Positions 20,319-30,145 of a DNA stretch of 64,000 nucleotides are shown here, piece after piece. Position numbers and translations under genes: made by a program. The stretch is from NCBI RefSeq assembly GCF_015767675.1, contig NZ_CP065217.1, positions 434,001 through 498,000 on the forward strand, in the 5' to 3' direction. The notes under the pieces are model-generated. The model worked only from the letters and a program-made list of their open reading frames with translations, made no database searches and was not told the DNA's origin. The DNA is from Vibrio navarrensis (GTDB taxonomy: Bacteria; Pseudomonadota; Gammaproteobacteria; Enterobacterales; Vibrionaceae). Numbering within the stretch: position 1 is the first letter of the stretch; each line of letters opens with the position of its first letter.

Positions 20319-21431
20319 ATGACAACAATGAGCCCATTAGAAAAATACGAACACGATATCGAGCATCAAGGCTTTAAAAAAGATCCTGCTCAATACCAAG
20401 CCGTGCGGGCGTTAGACTCGCTTTTTCACCAATTTATCCAATATTCCGCTACGCCAGTTGAAAGTGTGCCTCGCTGGCAACAATGGCTAGGAAAGAAGCC
20501 ATCTCGTCCTAAGGTGCCTCAAGGGCTTTACTTCTGGGGCGGCGTCGGGCGGGGCAAAACCTATCTAATGGATACCTTTTTCGACGCTTTGCCAACCCAG
20601 CGTAAGATGCGAGTGCACTTTCACCGTTTCATGTATCGGGTGCATGACGAGTTGAAAAAACTGGCTGAGGTGGAGAATCCGCTAGAAAAGGTGGCGGAGC
20701 GTTTTAAACAGGAAGCGGACATTGTCTGTTTTGATGAATTCTTTGTTTCCGATATTACCGATGCCATGATCCTTGGTACCTTGATGCAGGAAATGTTCAA
20801 AAGAGGGATGATTTTGGTCGCGACGTCGAATATTGAGCCAAAAGATCTCTATCGCAATGGTTTGCAACGTGCACGTTTTCTACCTGCGATTGAACTGATC
20901 GAAACGCATTGTCAGGTGATTAACGTCGATAGCGGCATCGACTATCGCCTAAGAACCTTGCAGCAAGCTGAAATTTATCATCACCCGTTAGATGCAGATG
21001 CAAGCCGCAATTTGCAACGCTACTACCAACAACTGTCGGGTGACGATAGCCATAAGCACACCTCAGTCGAGATCAATCATCGCCAGATAGAGGTGGTTGA
21101 AGCCAGTAATGGCGTGCTGTACGCAACGTTTGCTCAGCTTTGTCAAACGGCAAGAAGTCAGAATGACTATATAGAAATATCAAAGATATACCACACAGTG
21201 TTGTTAGCGGACGTTCAGCAAATGGACAACAAAATTGACGATGCGGCTAGGCGTTTTATCGCGTTGGTGGATGAGTTCTATGAACGTCACGTCAAACTGA
21301 TCATTTCTGCCCAAGTGCCGATGGCGATGCTCTACACCCAAGGACGGCTAGAGTTCGAATTTAAACGGTGTTTGTCTCGCTTAACGGAAATGCAAAGTCA
21401 TGAGTACTTAGCTAAAGAACACTTGGCTTAG
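20319..21431 (+). CDS. zapE: Cell division ATPase ZapE
   Basis: AFG1-like AAA ATPase of about 370 residues that acts on the Z ring during constriction. Walker A is GGVGRGKTYLMD and Walker B is VCFDEFFVSDITDAM. The frame opens at 20304, but the ATG codons at 20319 and 20328 are both plausible starts; neither has a strong ribosome binding site, and I chose the first. Divergent from zapG. Confidence 0.92.
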   Translation: MTTMSPLEKYEHDIEHQGFKKDPAQYQAVRALDSLFHQFIQYSATPVESVPRWQQWLGKKPSRPKVPQGLYFWGGVGRGKTYLMDTFFDALPTQRKMRVHFHRFMYRVHDELKKLAEVENPLEKVAERFKQEADIVCFDEFFVSDITDAMILGTLMQEMFKRGMILVATSNIEPKDLYRNGLQRARFLPAIELIETHCQVINVDSGIDYRLRTLQQAEIYHHPLDADASRNLQRYYQQLSGDDSHKHTSVEINHRQIEVVEASNGVLYATFAQLCQTARSQNDYIEISKIYHTVLLADVQQMDNKIDDAARRFIALVDEFYERHVKLIISAQVPMAMLYTQGRLEFEFKRCLSRLTEMQSHEYLAKEHLA

Positions 21432-21511
21432 GTTTCAGCCTTTCGAGGAAAATACGCAGAAAAAATTAGTGATTGAGTGCAAAAAAAGGTGATTTTTTCT
21501 TCGCCCTTCTC

Positions 21512-21682
21512 TATAATCCTGCGACCCACCGTTACTGCAGACCTGATTATCGAAGTTATTCGAGATAGAAGGTCGAGAGTGCCAACCGCTCGAAGGGGTG
21601 ATGACTGGGCTCTTAGACAGTGTGGGAGCACAGCGGTGTGTTCCTTTAAAGTTTAAATTTGAATTAACGGGTTATTATTAGC
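21512..21682 (+). promoter_or_regulatory. rplM-rpsI promoter and 5' leader
   Basis: A perfect TATAAT (21512-21517) is followed by GCGACCC, a GC-rich discriminator typical of stringently controlled ribosomal promoters. A- and T-tracts precede it, but the -35 is poor. The transcript would have a leader of about 160 nt with a small hairpin (TCGAA 21550-21554 / TTCGA 21559-21563). In E. coli L13 represses its own operon through the leader; whether this one does is inference. Confidence 0.55.
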
Positions 21683-22111
21683 ATGAAAACTTTCGTTGCT
21701 AAACCAGAAACTGTAAAACGCGACTGGTATGTTGTAGACGCTGAAGGTAAAACTCTTGGCCGTCTAGCAAGTGAAATTGCATCTCGCCTACGTGGCAAAC
21801 ACAAAGCTGAGTACACTCCACACGTTGACACTGGTGATTACATCATCGTTGTAAACGCGGAGAAAGTTACTGTAACTGGTAACAAAGCTGCAGCAAAAAC
21901 TTACTACCGTCACACTGAATTCCCTGGTGGTATTAAGTCAATCACTTTTGACAAGCTGATTGTTCGTAAACCAGAAATGGTCATTGAGCTGGCAGTTAAA
22001 GGTATGCTACCACGTGGTCCTCTAGGCCGTGCTATGTACCGTAAGCTGAAAGTTTACGCTGGCGCTGAGCACAACCATGTTGCTCAACAACCAAAAGTAC
22101 TAGACATCTAA
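21683..22111 (+). CDS. rplM: 50S ribosomal protein L13
   Basis: Early-assembling large-subunit protein that binds 23S rRNA; 142 residues, the same as E. coli. The N terminus MKTFVAKPE and the central LGRLASEIA block are conserved. Codon use is strongly biased to the preferred set (CGT, GGT, CTA), as in highly expressed genes. Followed 15 bp later by rpsI in the classic two-gene operon. Confidence 0.98.
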   Translation: MKTFVAKPETVKRDWYVVDAEGKTLGRLASEIASRLRGKHKAEYTPHVDTGDYIIVVNAEKVTVTGNKAAAKTYYRHTEFPGGIKSITFDKLIVRKPEMVIELAVKGMLPRGPLGRAMYRKLKVYAGAEHNHVAQQPKVLDI

Positions 22112-22126
22112 TTGGGGATTTCGAAA

Positions 22127-22519
22127 ATGGCAGAGAATCAATACTACGGCACTGGCCGTCGCAAAAGCTCAGCTGCACGTGTTTTCATCAAACCAGGCAG
22201 CGGCAACATCGTAATCAACAAGCGTGCGCTTGAAGAGTACTTCGGTCGTCCAACTTCTTGCATGGTTGTTAAGCAACCTCTTGAATTGGTAGACATGGTA
22301 GAGAAACTAGATCTATACGTAACTGTAAAAGGTGGCGGTATTTCTGGTCAAGCGGGTGCAATCCGTCACGGTATCACTCGTGCTCTAATGGAATACGATG
22401 AATCTCTACGTCCTGCTCTACGTGCTGCTGGCTACGTTACTCGTGACGCTCGTTGCGTTGAACGTAAGAAAGTGGGTCTACGTAAAGCACGTCGTCGTCC
22501 ACAGTTCTCTAAGCGTTAA
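22127..22519 (+). CDS. rpsI: 30S ribosomal protein S9
   Basis: Small-subunit protein of 130 residues whose basic C-terminal tail (ending RRPQFSKR) reaches the P-site t[18 protein letters not shown] near the N terminus and the [15 protein letters not shown] block are family hallmarks. The ATG at 22127 follows GGGGA; an upstream in-frame start at 22112 would touch the rplM stop and is not needed. Confidence 0.98.
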   Translation: MAENQYYGTGRRKSSAARVFIKPGSGNIVINKRALEEYFGRPTSCMVVKQPLELVDMVEKLDLYVTVKGGGISGQAGAIRHGITRALMEYDESLRPALRAAGYVTRDARCVERKKVGLRKARRRPQFSKR

Positions 22520-22571
22520 TCTTACGCTTACAGAGAATTTCTCTTGGATTTATCCATGGAAATTGTGGTTC

Positions 22572-22600
22572 AAAGCTCGGCTATATGCCGAGCTTTTTGT
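22572..22600 (+). terminator. Terminator after rpsI
   Basis: AAAGCTCGGC (22572-22581) pairs with GCCGAGCTTT (22587-22596), loop TATAT, followed by T-rich sequence. Ends the rplM-rpsI transcript. Confidence 0.92.
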
Positions 22601-22722
22601 TTATTTTGAATTAGTTATTCTCCTTTCTTTGTTACACCTCACATCAAATATTTAGAATTTTGCCGCTTTTGTGACGACGTGAGCGATTTGCCTCACAAAT
22701 GTTACAAAAAGGTAGCTTTATC

Positions 22723-22751
22723 TTGTCAAAAAGTAGGGTTTTATTTATCAT
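22723..22751 (+). promoter_or_regulatory. Sigma-70 promoter of petABC
   Basis: TTGTCA (22723-22728), 17 bp, TATCAT (22746-22751): five of six matches in each box with ideal spacing. It lies about 95 bp before petA. Nested inverted repeats lie just upstream (22668-22699) and may be a regulatory site. Confidence 0.7.
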
Positions 22752-22848
22752 TTCTCGTCAATAAATAGAACTAGATTCATATTTTGTTAGCCATGCTCTA
22801 TTAGCGGAACAATCACGATCCAAAAGGAGCAAATGGGAGAATGTTTGG

Positions 22849-23439
22849 ATGAGCAACGCGCCTTTAAATAACGGCCGCAGGCGTTTTCTGACCGCAACAA
22901 CCGCAGTGGTTGGTGGGTTGGGGGCAGCTGCCGTCGCCGTTCCTTTTATCAAATCCTGGAATCCGAGTGCCAAAGCGAAATCAGCGGGTGCGCCGGTGGA
23001 AGTGGATATCAGTAAAATTGAAGCCGGTCAGATGATTCGCGTCGAGTGGCAAGGCAAACCTGTTTGGGTTGTACGCCGCACACAAGAAGTTCTGGAAAAC
23101 CTGAAAACGATTGGTGGTCAACTTCGTGATCCTCAGTCCGAAATGGAACAACAACCAGCTTATGCTCAGAATGAGTTTCGCTCAATTAAGCCTGAGTTTT
23201 TCATTGCGGTTGGTTTTTGTACACACTTGGGATGTTCCCCAACGTATTTACCGGATTCTTTCTCAGAGCAAGTTCAAGGGGTTAAGTCGGGCTTCTTCTG
23301 TCCATGTCATGGTTCTAAGTTTGACATGGCTGGGCGAGTATTCCAGGGCGTTCCTGCTCCATTGAACCTAGTTATTCCTAAACACATGTATTTGAGCGAT
23401 GACAAGCTTCTTATCGGTGTTGACGAGGGAGATGCATAA
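22849..23439 (+). CDS. petA: Ubiquinol-cytochrome c reductase Rieske iron-sulfur subunit
   Basis: Carries the 2Fe-2S cluster that takes the first electron from ubiquinol in the cytochrome bc1 complex; 196 residues. The N terminus has a twin-arginine export and anchor signal (NNGRRRFLTATTAVVG). Cluster ligands are in CTHLGC (Cys124, His126) and CPCHGS (Cys151, His154), with Cys129 and Cys153 placed for the disulfide. Its stop overlaps the petB start by one base. First gene of petABC. Confidence 0.97.
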   Translation: MSNAPLNNGRRRFLTATTAVVGGLGAAAVAVPFIKSWNPSAKAKSAGAPVEVDISKIEAGQMIRVEWQGKPVWVVRRTQEVLENLKTIGGQLRDPQSEMEQQPAYAQNEFRSIKPEFFIAVGFCTHLGCSPTYLPDSFSEQVQGVKSGFFCPCHGSKFDMAGRVFQGVPAPLNLVIPKHMYLSDDKLLIGVDEGDA

Positions 23440-24704
23440 TGCAAGCACTGTTAGATTGGGTTGAGAAACGAATCCCAGCGATGAATGCTTACAAAAAGCA
23501 TTTATCCGAATACCCTATGCCAAAGAACTTCAATTTTTGGTACCTTTTTGGTTCTTTAGCCATGCTTGTTCTTGTCAATCAGATCCTAACGGGGATTTGG
23601 CTGACGATGAACTACGTTCCTTCGGGTGAAGGTGCGTTTGCTTCAATCGAATACATCATGCGCGATGTGGAATACGGCTGGTTGTTGCGTTACATGCACT
23701 CAACTGGCGCGTCTGCATTCTTCGTGGTGGTTTATCTGCATATGTTCCGTGGCTTGATTTACGGCTCATACCAGAAGCCACGCGAGTTGCTATGGATCTT
23801 CGGCATGTTGATCTTTTTGGTGCTGATGGCAGAAGCCTTTATGGGTTACCTACTGCCTTGGGGCCAAATGTCTTACTGGGGCGCGCAGGTAATTATTTCG
23901 CTGTTTGGTGCGATTCCGGTTATCGGCGATGATCTTACTCTGTGGATTCGTGGTGACTACATCATCTCAGGCGCGACGCTAAACCGCTTCTTTGCGCTGC
24001 ACGTTATTGCTTTGCCGATTGTATTGCTACTACTTATCGTGTTGCACATTCTTGCTCTACACGAAGTGGGGTCGAACAACCCAGACGGTATCGAGACCAA
24101 GTTGCCAAAAGGTAAAATGGGCGCGGATTACAAGTCGCAGTTCAAGTTCCATGAGTACTACTCAAACAAATACGACATCATCGATTCGATTCCATTCCAC
24201 CCATACGGAACGGTGAAAGATTTGGTGGGCGTCGCAGGCTTCCTATTCTTGTTCTGTTACGTGTTGTTCTTTAATCCAGAGATGGGCGGTTACTTCCTTG
24301 AGCCACCTAACTTTGAAGCAGCAAACCCATTGAAAACACCAGCACACATTGCACCAGTGTGGTACTTCACCCCGTTTTACGCAATTTTGCGCGCGGTACC
24401 TGACAAGTTGATTGGTGTCGTTGCGATGGGACTTTCGATTGTCTTCTTGTTCCTACTACCGTGGTTTGATCGTTGTAAAGTTCGCTCTTACCGTTACCGT
24501 AGCAAAATTCATTTGATTAACATCATCCAGTTTACGATCAGCTTCATTGCTTTGGGTATTCTTGGTGCGTTGCCTGCAACCCCAACATACACATTGCTCG
24601 CGCAGATCTTTAGCTTAGGTTATTTCATGTTCTTCATTCTTCTGTATGTGTACAGCAAGAACGAAGCAACAAAACCATTACCAGAGAGGGTGACATTCAA
24701 ATGA
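23439..24704 (+). CDS. petB: Ubiquinol-cytochrome c reductase cytochrome b subunit
   Basis: Membrane core of the bc1 complex with two b hemes and the Qo and Qi quinone sites; 421 residues with about nine hydrophobic helices. The heme-binding histidines sit in helices B (YMHSTGASAFF...YLHMFRG) and D (FFALHVIALP...LHILALHE). The Qo-site PEWY equivalent reads PVWYF. One-base overlap with petA and four-base overlap with petC (ATGA) indicate coupled translation. Confidence 0.97.
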   Translation: MQALLDWVEKRIPAMNAYKKHLSEYPMPKNFNFWYLFGSLAMLVLVNQILTGIWLTMNYVPSGEGAFASIEYIMRDVEYGWLLRYMHSTGASAFFVVVYLHMFRGLIYGSYQKPRELLWIFGMLIFLVLMAEAFMGYLLPWGQMSYWGAQVIISLFGAIPVIGDDLTLWIRGDYIISGATLNRFFALHVIALPIVLLLLIVLHILALHEVGSNNPDGIETKLPKGKMGADYKSQFKFHEYYSNKYDIIDSIPFHPYGTVKDLVGVAGFLFLFCYVLFFNPEMGGYFLEPPNFEAANPLKTPAHIAPVWYFTPFYAILRAVPDKLIGVVAMGLSIVFLFLLPWFDRCKVRSYRYRSKIHLINIIQFTISFIALGILGALPATPTYTLLAQIFSLGYFMFFILLYVYSKNEATKPLPERVTFK

Positions 24705-25438
24705 AGAAATGGATTGTAATTCTGTTTGCGATGTTGCCATCACTGGCGATGGCGGCGGGTGTTAATGTTCACTTGGATAAGGCAAATGTTGACCTATCCG
24801 ATCAGGCATCGCTGCAAAACGGCGCTAAACTGTTTATGAACTACTGTTTCGGCTGCCACTCAACGCAATATCAGCGTTATGAGCGAGTTGCCAATGACAT
24901 CGGTATTCCAACAGATCTGATGAAAGAAAACCTGATGTTTAATCCGGAGTCGAAAATTGGTGACTTGATGGTCAATGCCATGCCGCCTAAACAAGCGGCA
25001 AACTGGTTTGGTGCTCCACCACCAGATTTGACCCTGGTTGCTCGTGTGCGTGGTGCCGACTGGATTTACACGTACTTGCGTTCGTTTTATGTGGATCCGT
25101 CGCGTCCGTTTGGTGTGAACAACATCGTTTTCCCAAGCGTAGGTATGCCTCATGTGCTAGAAGAGTTACAAGGCATCCCAACACCAGTGTACGAAACCAA
25201 AGTTGTTGACGGTCACGAAGTGCAAGTTGTGGTTGGCACCGAAAGTGACGGTACTGGTGAGCTGAGCAAAGGCGAATACGACAGAGCTGTGCTTGATCTG
25301 GTTAACTTCCTCGTTTACTCGGGTGACCCAGTGAAACTCGAGCGTCATAATCTTGGCTGGTGGGTTATGGCCTTCCTTGTGCTGTTTACTATCGTGGTTG
25401 TGATGCTGAAGAAAGAGTATTGGCGCGATGTGCATTAA
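24701..25438 (+). CDS. petC: Ubiquinol-cytochrome c reductase cytochrome c1 subunit
   Basis: Periplasmic c-type heme subunit that passes electrons from the Rieske protein to soluble cytochrome c; 245 residues. Signal peptide about 1-18 (ending LAMA), heme motif CFGCH at residues 49-53, and one C-terminal anchor helix (about 220-240, WWVMAFLVLFTIVVVML). Last gene of petABC and followed by a strong terminator. Confidence 0.97.
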   Translation: MKKWIVILFAMLPSLAMAAGVNVHLDKANVDLSDQASLQNGAKLFMNYCFGCHSTQYQRYERVANDIGIPTDLMKENLMFNPESKIGDLMVNAMPPKQAANWFGAPPPDLTLVARVRGADWIYTYLRSFYVDPSRPFGVNNIVFPSVGMPHVLEELQGIPTPVYETKVVDGHEVQVVVGTESDGTGELSKGEYDRAVLDLVNFLVYSGDPVKLERHNLGWWVMAFLVLFTIVVVMLKKEYWRDVH

Positions 25439-25481
25439 TTGTGCTATCATGCTGCGCTAATTCTCAATTTTATTGACAGAT

Positions 25482-25511
25482 CAATGGAGGCTTAGCCTCC
25501 ATTGTTTTTTT
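25482..25511 (+). terminator. Terminator after petC
   Basis: CAATGGAGGC (25482-25491) pairs with GCCTCCATTG (25495-25504), loop TTA, then a run of T. Lies 26 bp before sspA. Confidence 0.92.
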
Positions 25512-25536
25512 CTATCCTAAGTGTACTGGAGGGCCC

Positions 25537-26172
25537 ATGGCTTTAGCTGCCAATAAACGTTCTGTGATGACTTTATTCTCAAGTGCATCAGATTTGTACA
25601 GCCACCAGGTGCGTATTGTTCTGGCTGAGAAAGGGGTAAGTGTTGAGGTTGAACTGGTTGATGAAACCAACTTACCAGCAGAGCTTATCGAGCTAAATCC
25701 TTATAAGTCAGTGCCAACTCTGGTTGATCGCGAACTGGCATTATACGACTCTAAGATCATCATGGAGTACTTGGATGAGCGCTTCCCACACCCACCATTG
25801 ATGCCTGTATACCCTGTTGCTCGCGGTAACAGCCGTCTGATGATGTACCGTATCGAACGTAACTGGTATTCGTTAGCACAGGTAGTGGCGAAAGGCAACG
25901 GTGAAGAGTCAGAAAAAGCGCGTATCAAACTACGTAATGATCTACTGACATTAGGGCCACTTTTTGGTGAGTATGAGTACTTCATGAGTGAAGAATTCAG
26001 CTTGGTCGATTGCTATCTTGCCCCATTATTGTGGCGTTTGCCTCAATTGGGTATTGAGCTAGTTGGCCCTGGTTCCAAGGAAATAAAGACTTACATGAAC
26101 CGTGTTTTTGAACGTGATTCATTCCTTGCTTCTTTGACTGAAGCTGAACGTGAGATGCGTCTGGTTCGTTAA
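25537..26172 (+). CDS. sspA: Stringent starvation protein A
   Basis: RNA-polymerase-associated protein with a glutathione-S-transferase fold that lacks GST activity in E. coli and acts in stationary phase and acid stress. 211 residues: thioredoxin-like N-terminal half (MTLFSSASDLYSHQVRIVLAEKG) and helical C-terminal half. A strong GGAGGG precedes the ATG at 25537. Followed three bases later by sspB. Confidence 0.96.
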   Translation: MALAANKRSVMTLFSSASDLYSHQVRIVLAEKGVSVEVELVDETNLPAELIELNPYKSVPTLVDRELALYDSKIIMEYLDERFPHPPLMPVYPVARGNSRLMMYRIERNWYSLAQVVAKGNGEESEKARIKLRNDLLTLGPLFGEYEYFMSEEFSLVDCYLAPLLWRLPQLGIELVGPGSKEIKTYMNRVFERDSFLASLTEAEREMRLVR

Positions 26173-26175
26173 GTT

Positions 26176-26664
26176 ATGGAAATTGCTAATATGACTGCCC
26201 GCCGCCCATATATGCTCCGTGCATTTTATGATTGGCTGGTGGACAACGATCTGACCCCACATTTGGTGGTTCAGGCGACAATGCCTGGTGTTAGAGTGCC
26301 GCTTGAGTTTGTTCAAGATGGACAGATCATCTTAAATATTGCGCCAAGAGCGGTAGGTCAGCTTGAACTTGGCAACGAGGCGATTTCGTTCCATGCTCGC
26401 TTTAGTGGTCGTCCTCATTCCGTCATCGTGCCGCTTCATGCTGTGTTGGCTATTTATGCTCGAGAGAACGGCGCAGGCACCATGTTTGAGCCAGAAGAAG
26501 CCTACACTAACGTGACTGGTGAGATTGAAGAAGAGTGGCTTGAAGACGTAGATGATTCGGAGTTGTCATTAGATGACCTTGATTCAGACACGGCTTCAAC
26601 AGAAAACTCTAATCCTGAACCTACTCGACCTAAAGGCAAGCCAAGCTTACGAGTGGTCAAATAA
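26176..26664 (+). CDS. sspB: ClpXP specificity-enhancing factor SspB
   Basis: Adaptor that binds the ssrA tag and delivers tagged proteins to ClpXP. 162 residues: a globular tag-binding domain (about 1-115), an acidic flexible linker (many D, E and S, about 116-150), and the conserved ClpX-binding tail ending GKPSLRVVK. The N terminus RRPYMLRAFYDWLVDN matches the family, which supports ATG 26176 over the internal ATG at 26191. Confidence 0.96.
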   Translation: MEIANMTARRPYMLRAFYDWLVDNDLTPHLVVQATMPGVRVPLEFVQDGQIILNIAPRAVGQLELGNEAISFHARFSGRPHSVIVPLHAVLAIYARENGAGTMFEPEEAYTNVTGEIEEEWLEDVDDSELSLDDLDSDTASTENSNPEPTRPKGKPSLRVVK

Positions 26665-26681
26665 GTGTGATCAGGTAAAAC

Positions 26682-26709
26682 AAAAAGCAGCGAACGCTGC
26701 TTTTTGTTT
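26682..26709. terminator. Bidirectional terminator between sspB and dolP
   Basis: AAAAAGCAGC (26682-26691) pairs with GCTGCTTTTT (26696-26705), loop GAAC, with T run on the right and A run on the left. Serves convergent sspB and dolP. Confidence 0.88.
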
Positions 26710-26732
26710 TTTTGCAACTTGTGATTTATCCG

Positions 26733-27314
26733 TTACTGCTCTTCGGTTTTCGCGTTGCCATATTCAAAGGCGCGGATCACTTGCTTAACGCCAGAAATAT
26801 TGCGAGCGACTTCAGTGGCCTTTTTTGCTTGAGCCTCTGTGACGTAGCCAAATAGAAACACCTCTTTATCTTCGGTAATCACTTTAACTTTGACGCCATT
26901 GAGCTCCGACTCGGCCAACAATGCGGATTTGACCTTAGTGGTTATCCAACTGTCGTTACTGATCTCTGACACACCGAGTGGCGCTTTCACTCTAACCTGA
27001 TTGTGCAGTACGCTGACCCCTTTAACGTTGCGAGCTTGGCTTTCGAAACTCGCACGCTCTTCGGCGCTGGAAGCTTGCCCCATCAAAACTACCGTGCCGT
27101 TGTATGAACTGGCGACGATTCTCACTTTGCCCACGTATGGGGCTTTGTTGCCGATAGCGGCAATTTCAAACTCGATATTGTTGTCCTGCCAAATCTCTTT
27201 GGTGGTTCTGGTGTCAGTGACGATGTTAGCGGTGGTTGCCGCCCCAGCAATAAATAGCCCTGCGCATCCACTGAGCATTAGCGTTGTGAGCAGTAATAGT
27301 GAGTAACGCAACAT
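26733..27314 (-). CDS. dolP: Dual-BON-domain outer-membrane lipoprotein DolP
   Basis: Outer-membrane lipoprotein that supports envelope integrity and septal amidase activation. 193 residues: lipobox LSGC (lipidated Cys about 17), then two BON domains (about 45-110 and 120-185), with the typical glycine-rich VVLMGQA and VFLFGYV strands. The ATG at 27314 follows GAGGA. The stop of diaA lies three bases upstream, so the two are one unit. Confidence 0.95.
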   Translation of the reverse strand: MLRYSLLLLTTLMLSGCAGLFIAGAATTANIVTDTRTTKEIWQDNNIEFEIAAIGNKAPYVGKVRIVASSYNGTVVLMGQASSAEERASFESQARNVKGVSVLHNQVRVKAPLGVSEISNDSWITTKVKSALLAESELNGVKVKVITEDKEVFLFGYVTEAQAKKATEVARNISGVKQVIRAFEYGNAKTEEQ

Positions 27315-27316
27315 TC

Positions 27317-27910
<594 letters not shown>

Positions 27911-28279
27911 TTATCCTTGCGTGATGGCGTTATCTATCCAATGGAGATCGTCGCCATTATTGTGTATTGCAATCACATCAAAGCGGATCGCGGTGTTACA
28001 AGCGTTGTATCCGTGTTGATCTAGCCAAAGATAAGCGGTTTTGAGTAACTTGTTTGCTTTTGCGGCAGAGACCATTTCGGCGGCGTGGCCGTAGTATACG
28101 CTTTTCCGGTATTTAACTTCTACAAACACAATGGTCTCGCCATCGCGGAAAATAAGGTCAATTTCACCCAATTTAGTGTTGAAGTTTTGTTCAATAAACA
28201 CCAATCCCTGGCCAATAAGCCAACGCTTTGCCAGGGATTCGTATTGTTCACCGACAGCGCGGCGATTAAAGAGAGCCAT
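27911..28279 (-). CDS. yraN: UPF0102 nuclease-fold protein YraN
   Basis: A 122-residue protein with the restriction-endonuclease-like core: GEIDLIFRD (acidic metal ligands) and FVEVKYR (E-x-K). DNA target unknown. The frame is open to 28348, but the ATG at 28279 (MALFNRRAVGEQYE) matches the family and overlaps the end of lpoA by 14 bp. The diaA start follows three bases after its stop. Confidence 0.92.
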   Translation of the reverse strand: MALFNRRAVGEQYESLAKRWLIGQGLVFIEQNFNTKLGEIDLIFRDGETIVFVEVKYRKSVYYGHAAEMVSAAKANKLLKTAYLWLDQHGYNACNTAIRFDVIAIHNNGDDLHWIDNAITQG

Positions 28280-30077
28280 GCTCTGACCAACTGATCTCGC
28301 GCTGCACCACACAGTTGTTGTCGATGGTGAGCAGGCCTGTTTTGCCATTGACGGAATGGCTAGGGACCACTTTCATCTGCGGCAATTCTGCCATGAGTTT
28401 GTAAGAGTCCATCCCGAGTGCCTGTAAGCGCTTTTGGAAGTTTGACTGTTCTGGCCACAATTGGTTCATTTGATTATCCAGCGCAGGGTTTGCCTGGATT
28501 AGCAGCGGAATGTCACTGTAAGCGATGCCAGAGAGATCTTCATACTGCTTCTCACCACTGTTACTCATGGAGTTGGAGAACAGTTTCGGCGGCTTAGTAT
28601 CTGGGTTTATGGCCACTTCAATAAAGGGTTTAATGAGTGTCAACTCAGAGCTGCGCGCGGCAATATACACCGCATCGATATCACGGCGGCTGCGTGGTTG
28701 AGTTTCCATCGGCACATTCATCAGGCTTTCCATCTGCGCGATGCGCTGCTGGCTCTCTTGCAAACCAAATACAGAGTTGATGTCTCGTTGTAGCTGGCGT
28801 TTGTCACCAAAGTAGCTTAGGGCTGGTTTATCTGTGCTGTACTTTTGCCATTCTTGCTCAAACGCGGCGACTACGCGCTGACCAAATGCACCTTGCGGAG
28901 CCAGAATGAGCGGGTATTTGTAGCCTTCCGCAAACAGATGTTTCGCCGCTTGCGCTACCTCTTGTTCGGGTGAGAGGGCGACGTAGCAGATGCCTGTACC
29001 TGGCTGAATGGTGTCGGGGATATTCAATGCCAAAGATGGAATTTGTGTCTTGCCGTTTTCATCTTGCAGTTCTTGCTGTAAAGCCTCGATCATCTCTTTG
29101 CGCAGTGGCCCAACGACAAAATCGATTTGCTCATCAATCAGGCGCTGCTTGATTTGCTTGGCTTGGTAGAGGTTGGTATCAATTACGGTCAATGTGGCAT
29201 TTGGATCCCGCCCACTGTCATTCATCATGGCAAAAATGAAACCGTCACGAACCAGTTGTGCTTGTTTGGCAAACTTGCCGCTGAGCGGAAGAAGCAAGGC
29301 AGTATTGACCGGTTTAATGATCTCCAACGCCAGAATTGACTGTATTTCGACCGGTGTATAAGTCGCGGCCGGATGGTTTGGATTCTCGGCGAGCCAATGC
29401 TCTAGGGTATTTTTTAGCTGAGGAACATTCCCCGCCATGTTTTTCATGTAAATCGCCAGTTGCAGCCAGCCGTCCAGCACCTCTTCATCAGATTCGGTAT
29501 GCAGTTGCGTGATTTCGTACTGTGAATAACGGCTGAAATTGGCCCAAATCTGTTCCGCGATGGCACTTTTTTGCTCTTCTGGCACGTATTTGCTGAGCGC
29601 GACCCATTGGCGGTTGGCTTCAAAAGGGAGATCAAGCGCTTGAAAGGCTTGCGCACGCAGGGTGTAGTACTCTTGCCATTGGCTGTCGGCCAGCGTCCAC
29701 CATGCCTTAAAATTGAGCAGCTCGGTGATCAGGCGAGGTTGATTTTTCTTTTGATGGTAAGTAGCTCGGGCAAGTTGCCATTCGGCTTGCTGTTTCTCGC
29801 TCATGGGCAGACGAGCTAAGCGCTGGATAAGCAAATCGGCTTGCTCTAACTGATTGGCCTGTAATGCCGCTTTGGTGGCCATAATTAGCCAGTCGGTTTG
29901 CAAACTGCCTTCGCTGCTGTCGGCATTGATAATGTAAGCTTCAACGGACTGGCTCGGCTCAAGGGTAATGTCAACACTGGTCGGCATCTTCGGCGCCGAA
30001 GAACAGGCCGCTAAGGTAATTGCCAGTGCAACAGGGGTGAGTAGGCGTGGTACACTGAGTCTCTTATGGTTAATCAT
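28266..30077 (-). CDS. lpoA: Penicillin-binding protein activator LpoA
   Basis: Outer-membrane lipoprotein that spans the periplasm to switch on PBP1a. 603 residues: signal and lipobox LAAC (Cys25), a helical TPR-like N-terminal domain (about 30-240) and a periplasmic-binding-protein-like C-terminal domain (about 255-600, opening with NTALLLPLSGKFAKQAQLVRDG). First gene of the leftward lpoA-yraN-diaA-dolP run; divergent from rsmI across 68 bp. Confidence 0.95.
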   Translation of the reverse strand: MINHKRLSVPRLLTPVALAITLAACSSAPKMPTSVDITLEPSQSVEAYIINADSSEGSLQTDWLIMATKAALQANQLEQADLLIQRLARLPMSEKQQAEWQLARATYHQKKNQPRLITELLNFKAWWTLADSQWQEYYTLRAQAFQALDLPFEANRQWVALSKYVPEEQKSAIAEQIWANFSRYSQYEITQLHTESDEEVLDGWLQLAIYMKNMAGNVPQLKNTLEHWLAENPNHPAATYTPVEIQSILALEIIKPVNTALLLPLSGKFAKQAQLVRDGFIFAMMNDSGRDPNATLTVIDTNLYQAKQIKQRLIDEQIDFVVGPLRKEMIEALQQELQDENGKTQIPSLALNIPDTIQPGTGICYVALSPEQEVAQAAKHLFAEGYKYPLILAPQGAFGQRVVAAFEQEWQKYSTDKPALSYFGDKRQLQRDINSVFGLQESQQRIAQMESLMNVPMETQPRSRRDIDAVYIAARSSELTLIKPFIEVAINPDTKPPKLFSNSMSNSGEKQYEDLSGIAYSDIPLLIQANPALDNQMNQLWPEQSNFQKRLQALGMDSYKLMAELPQMKVVPSHSVNGKTGLLTIDNNCVVQREISWSEHGSL

Positions 30078-30145
30078 TGCCGTGAGTTCTCTATAATTCC
30101 GTACAAAATTGTCTCTATCTTAATCGTTGAAGTGATGGTAAACAA

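Noticed and set aside
22668..22699. Considered as a standard CRP site
   Set aside because: The half-sites are 18 bp apart; CRP needs TGTGA-N6-TCACA.
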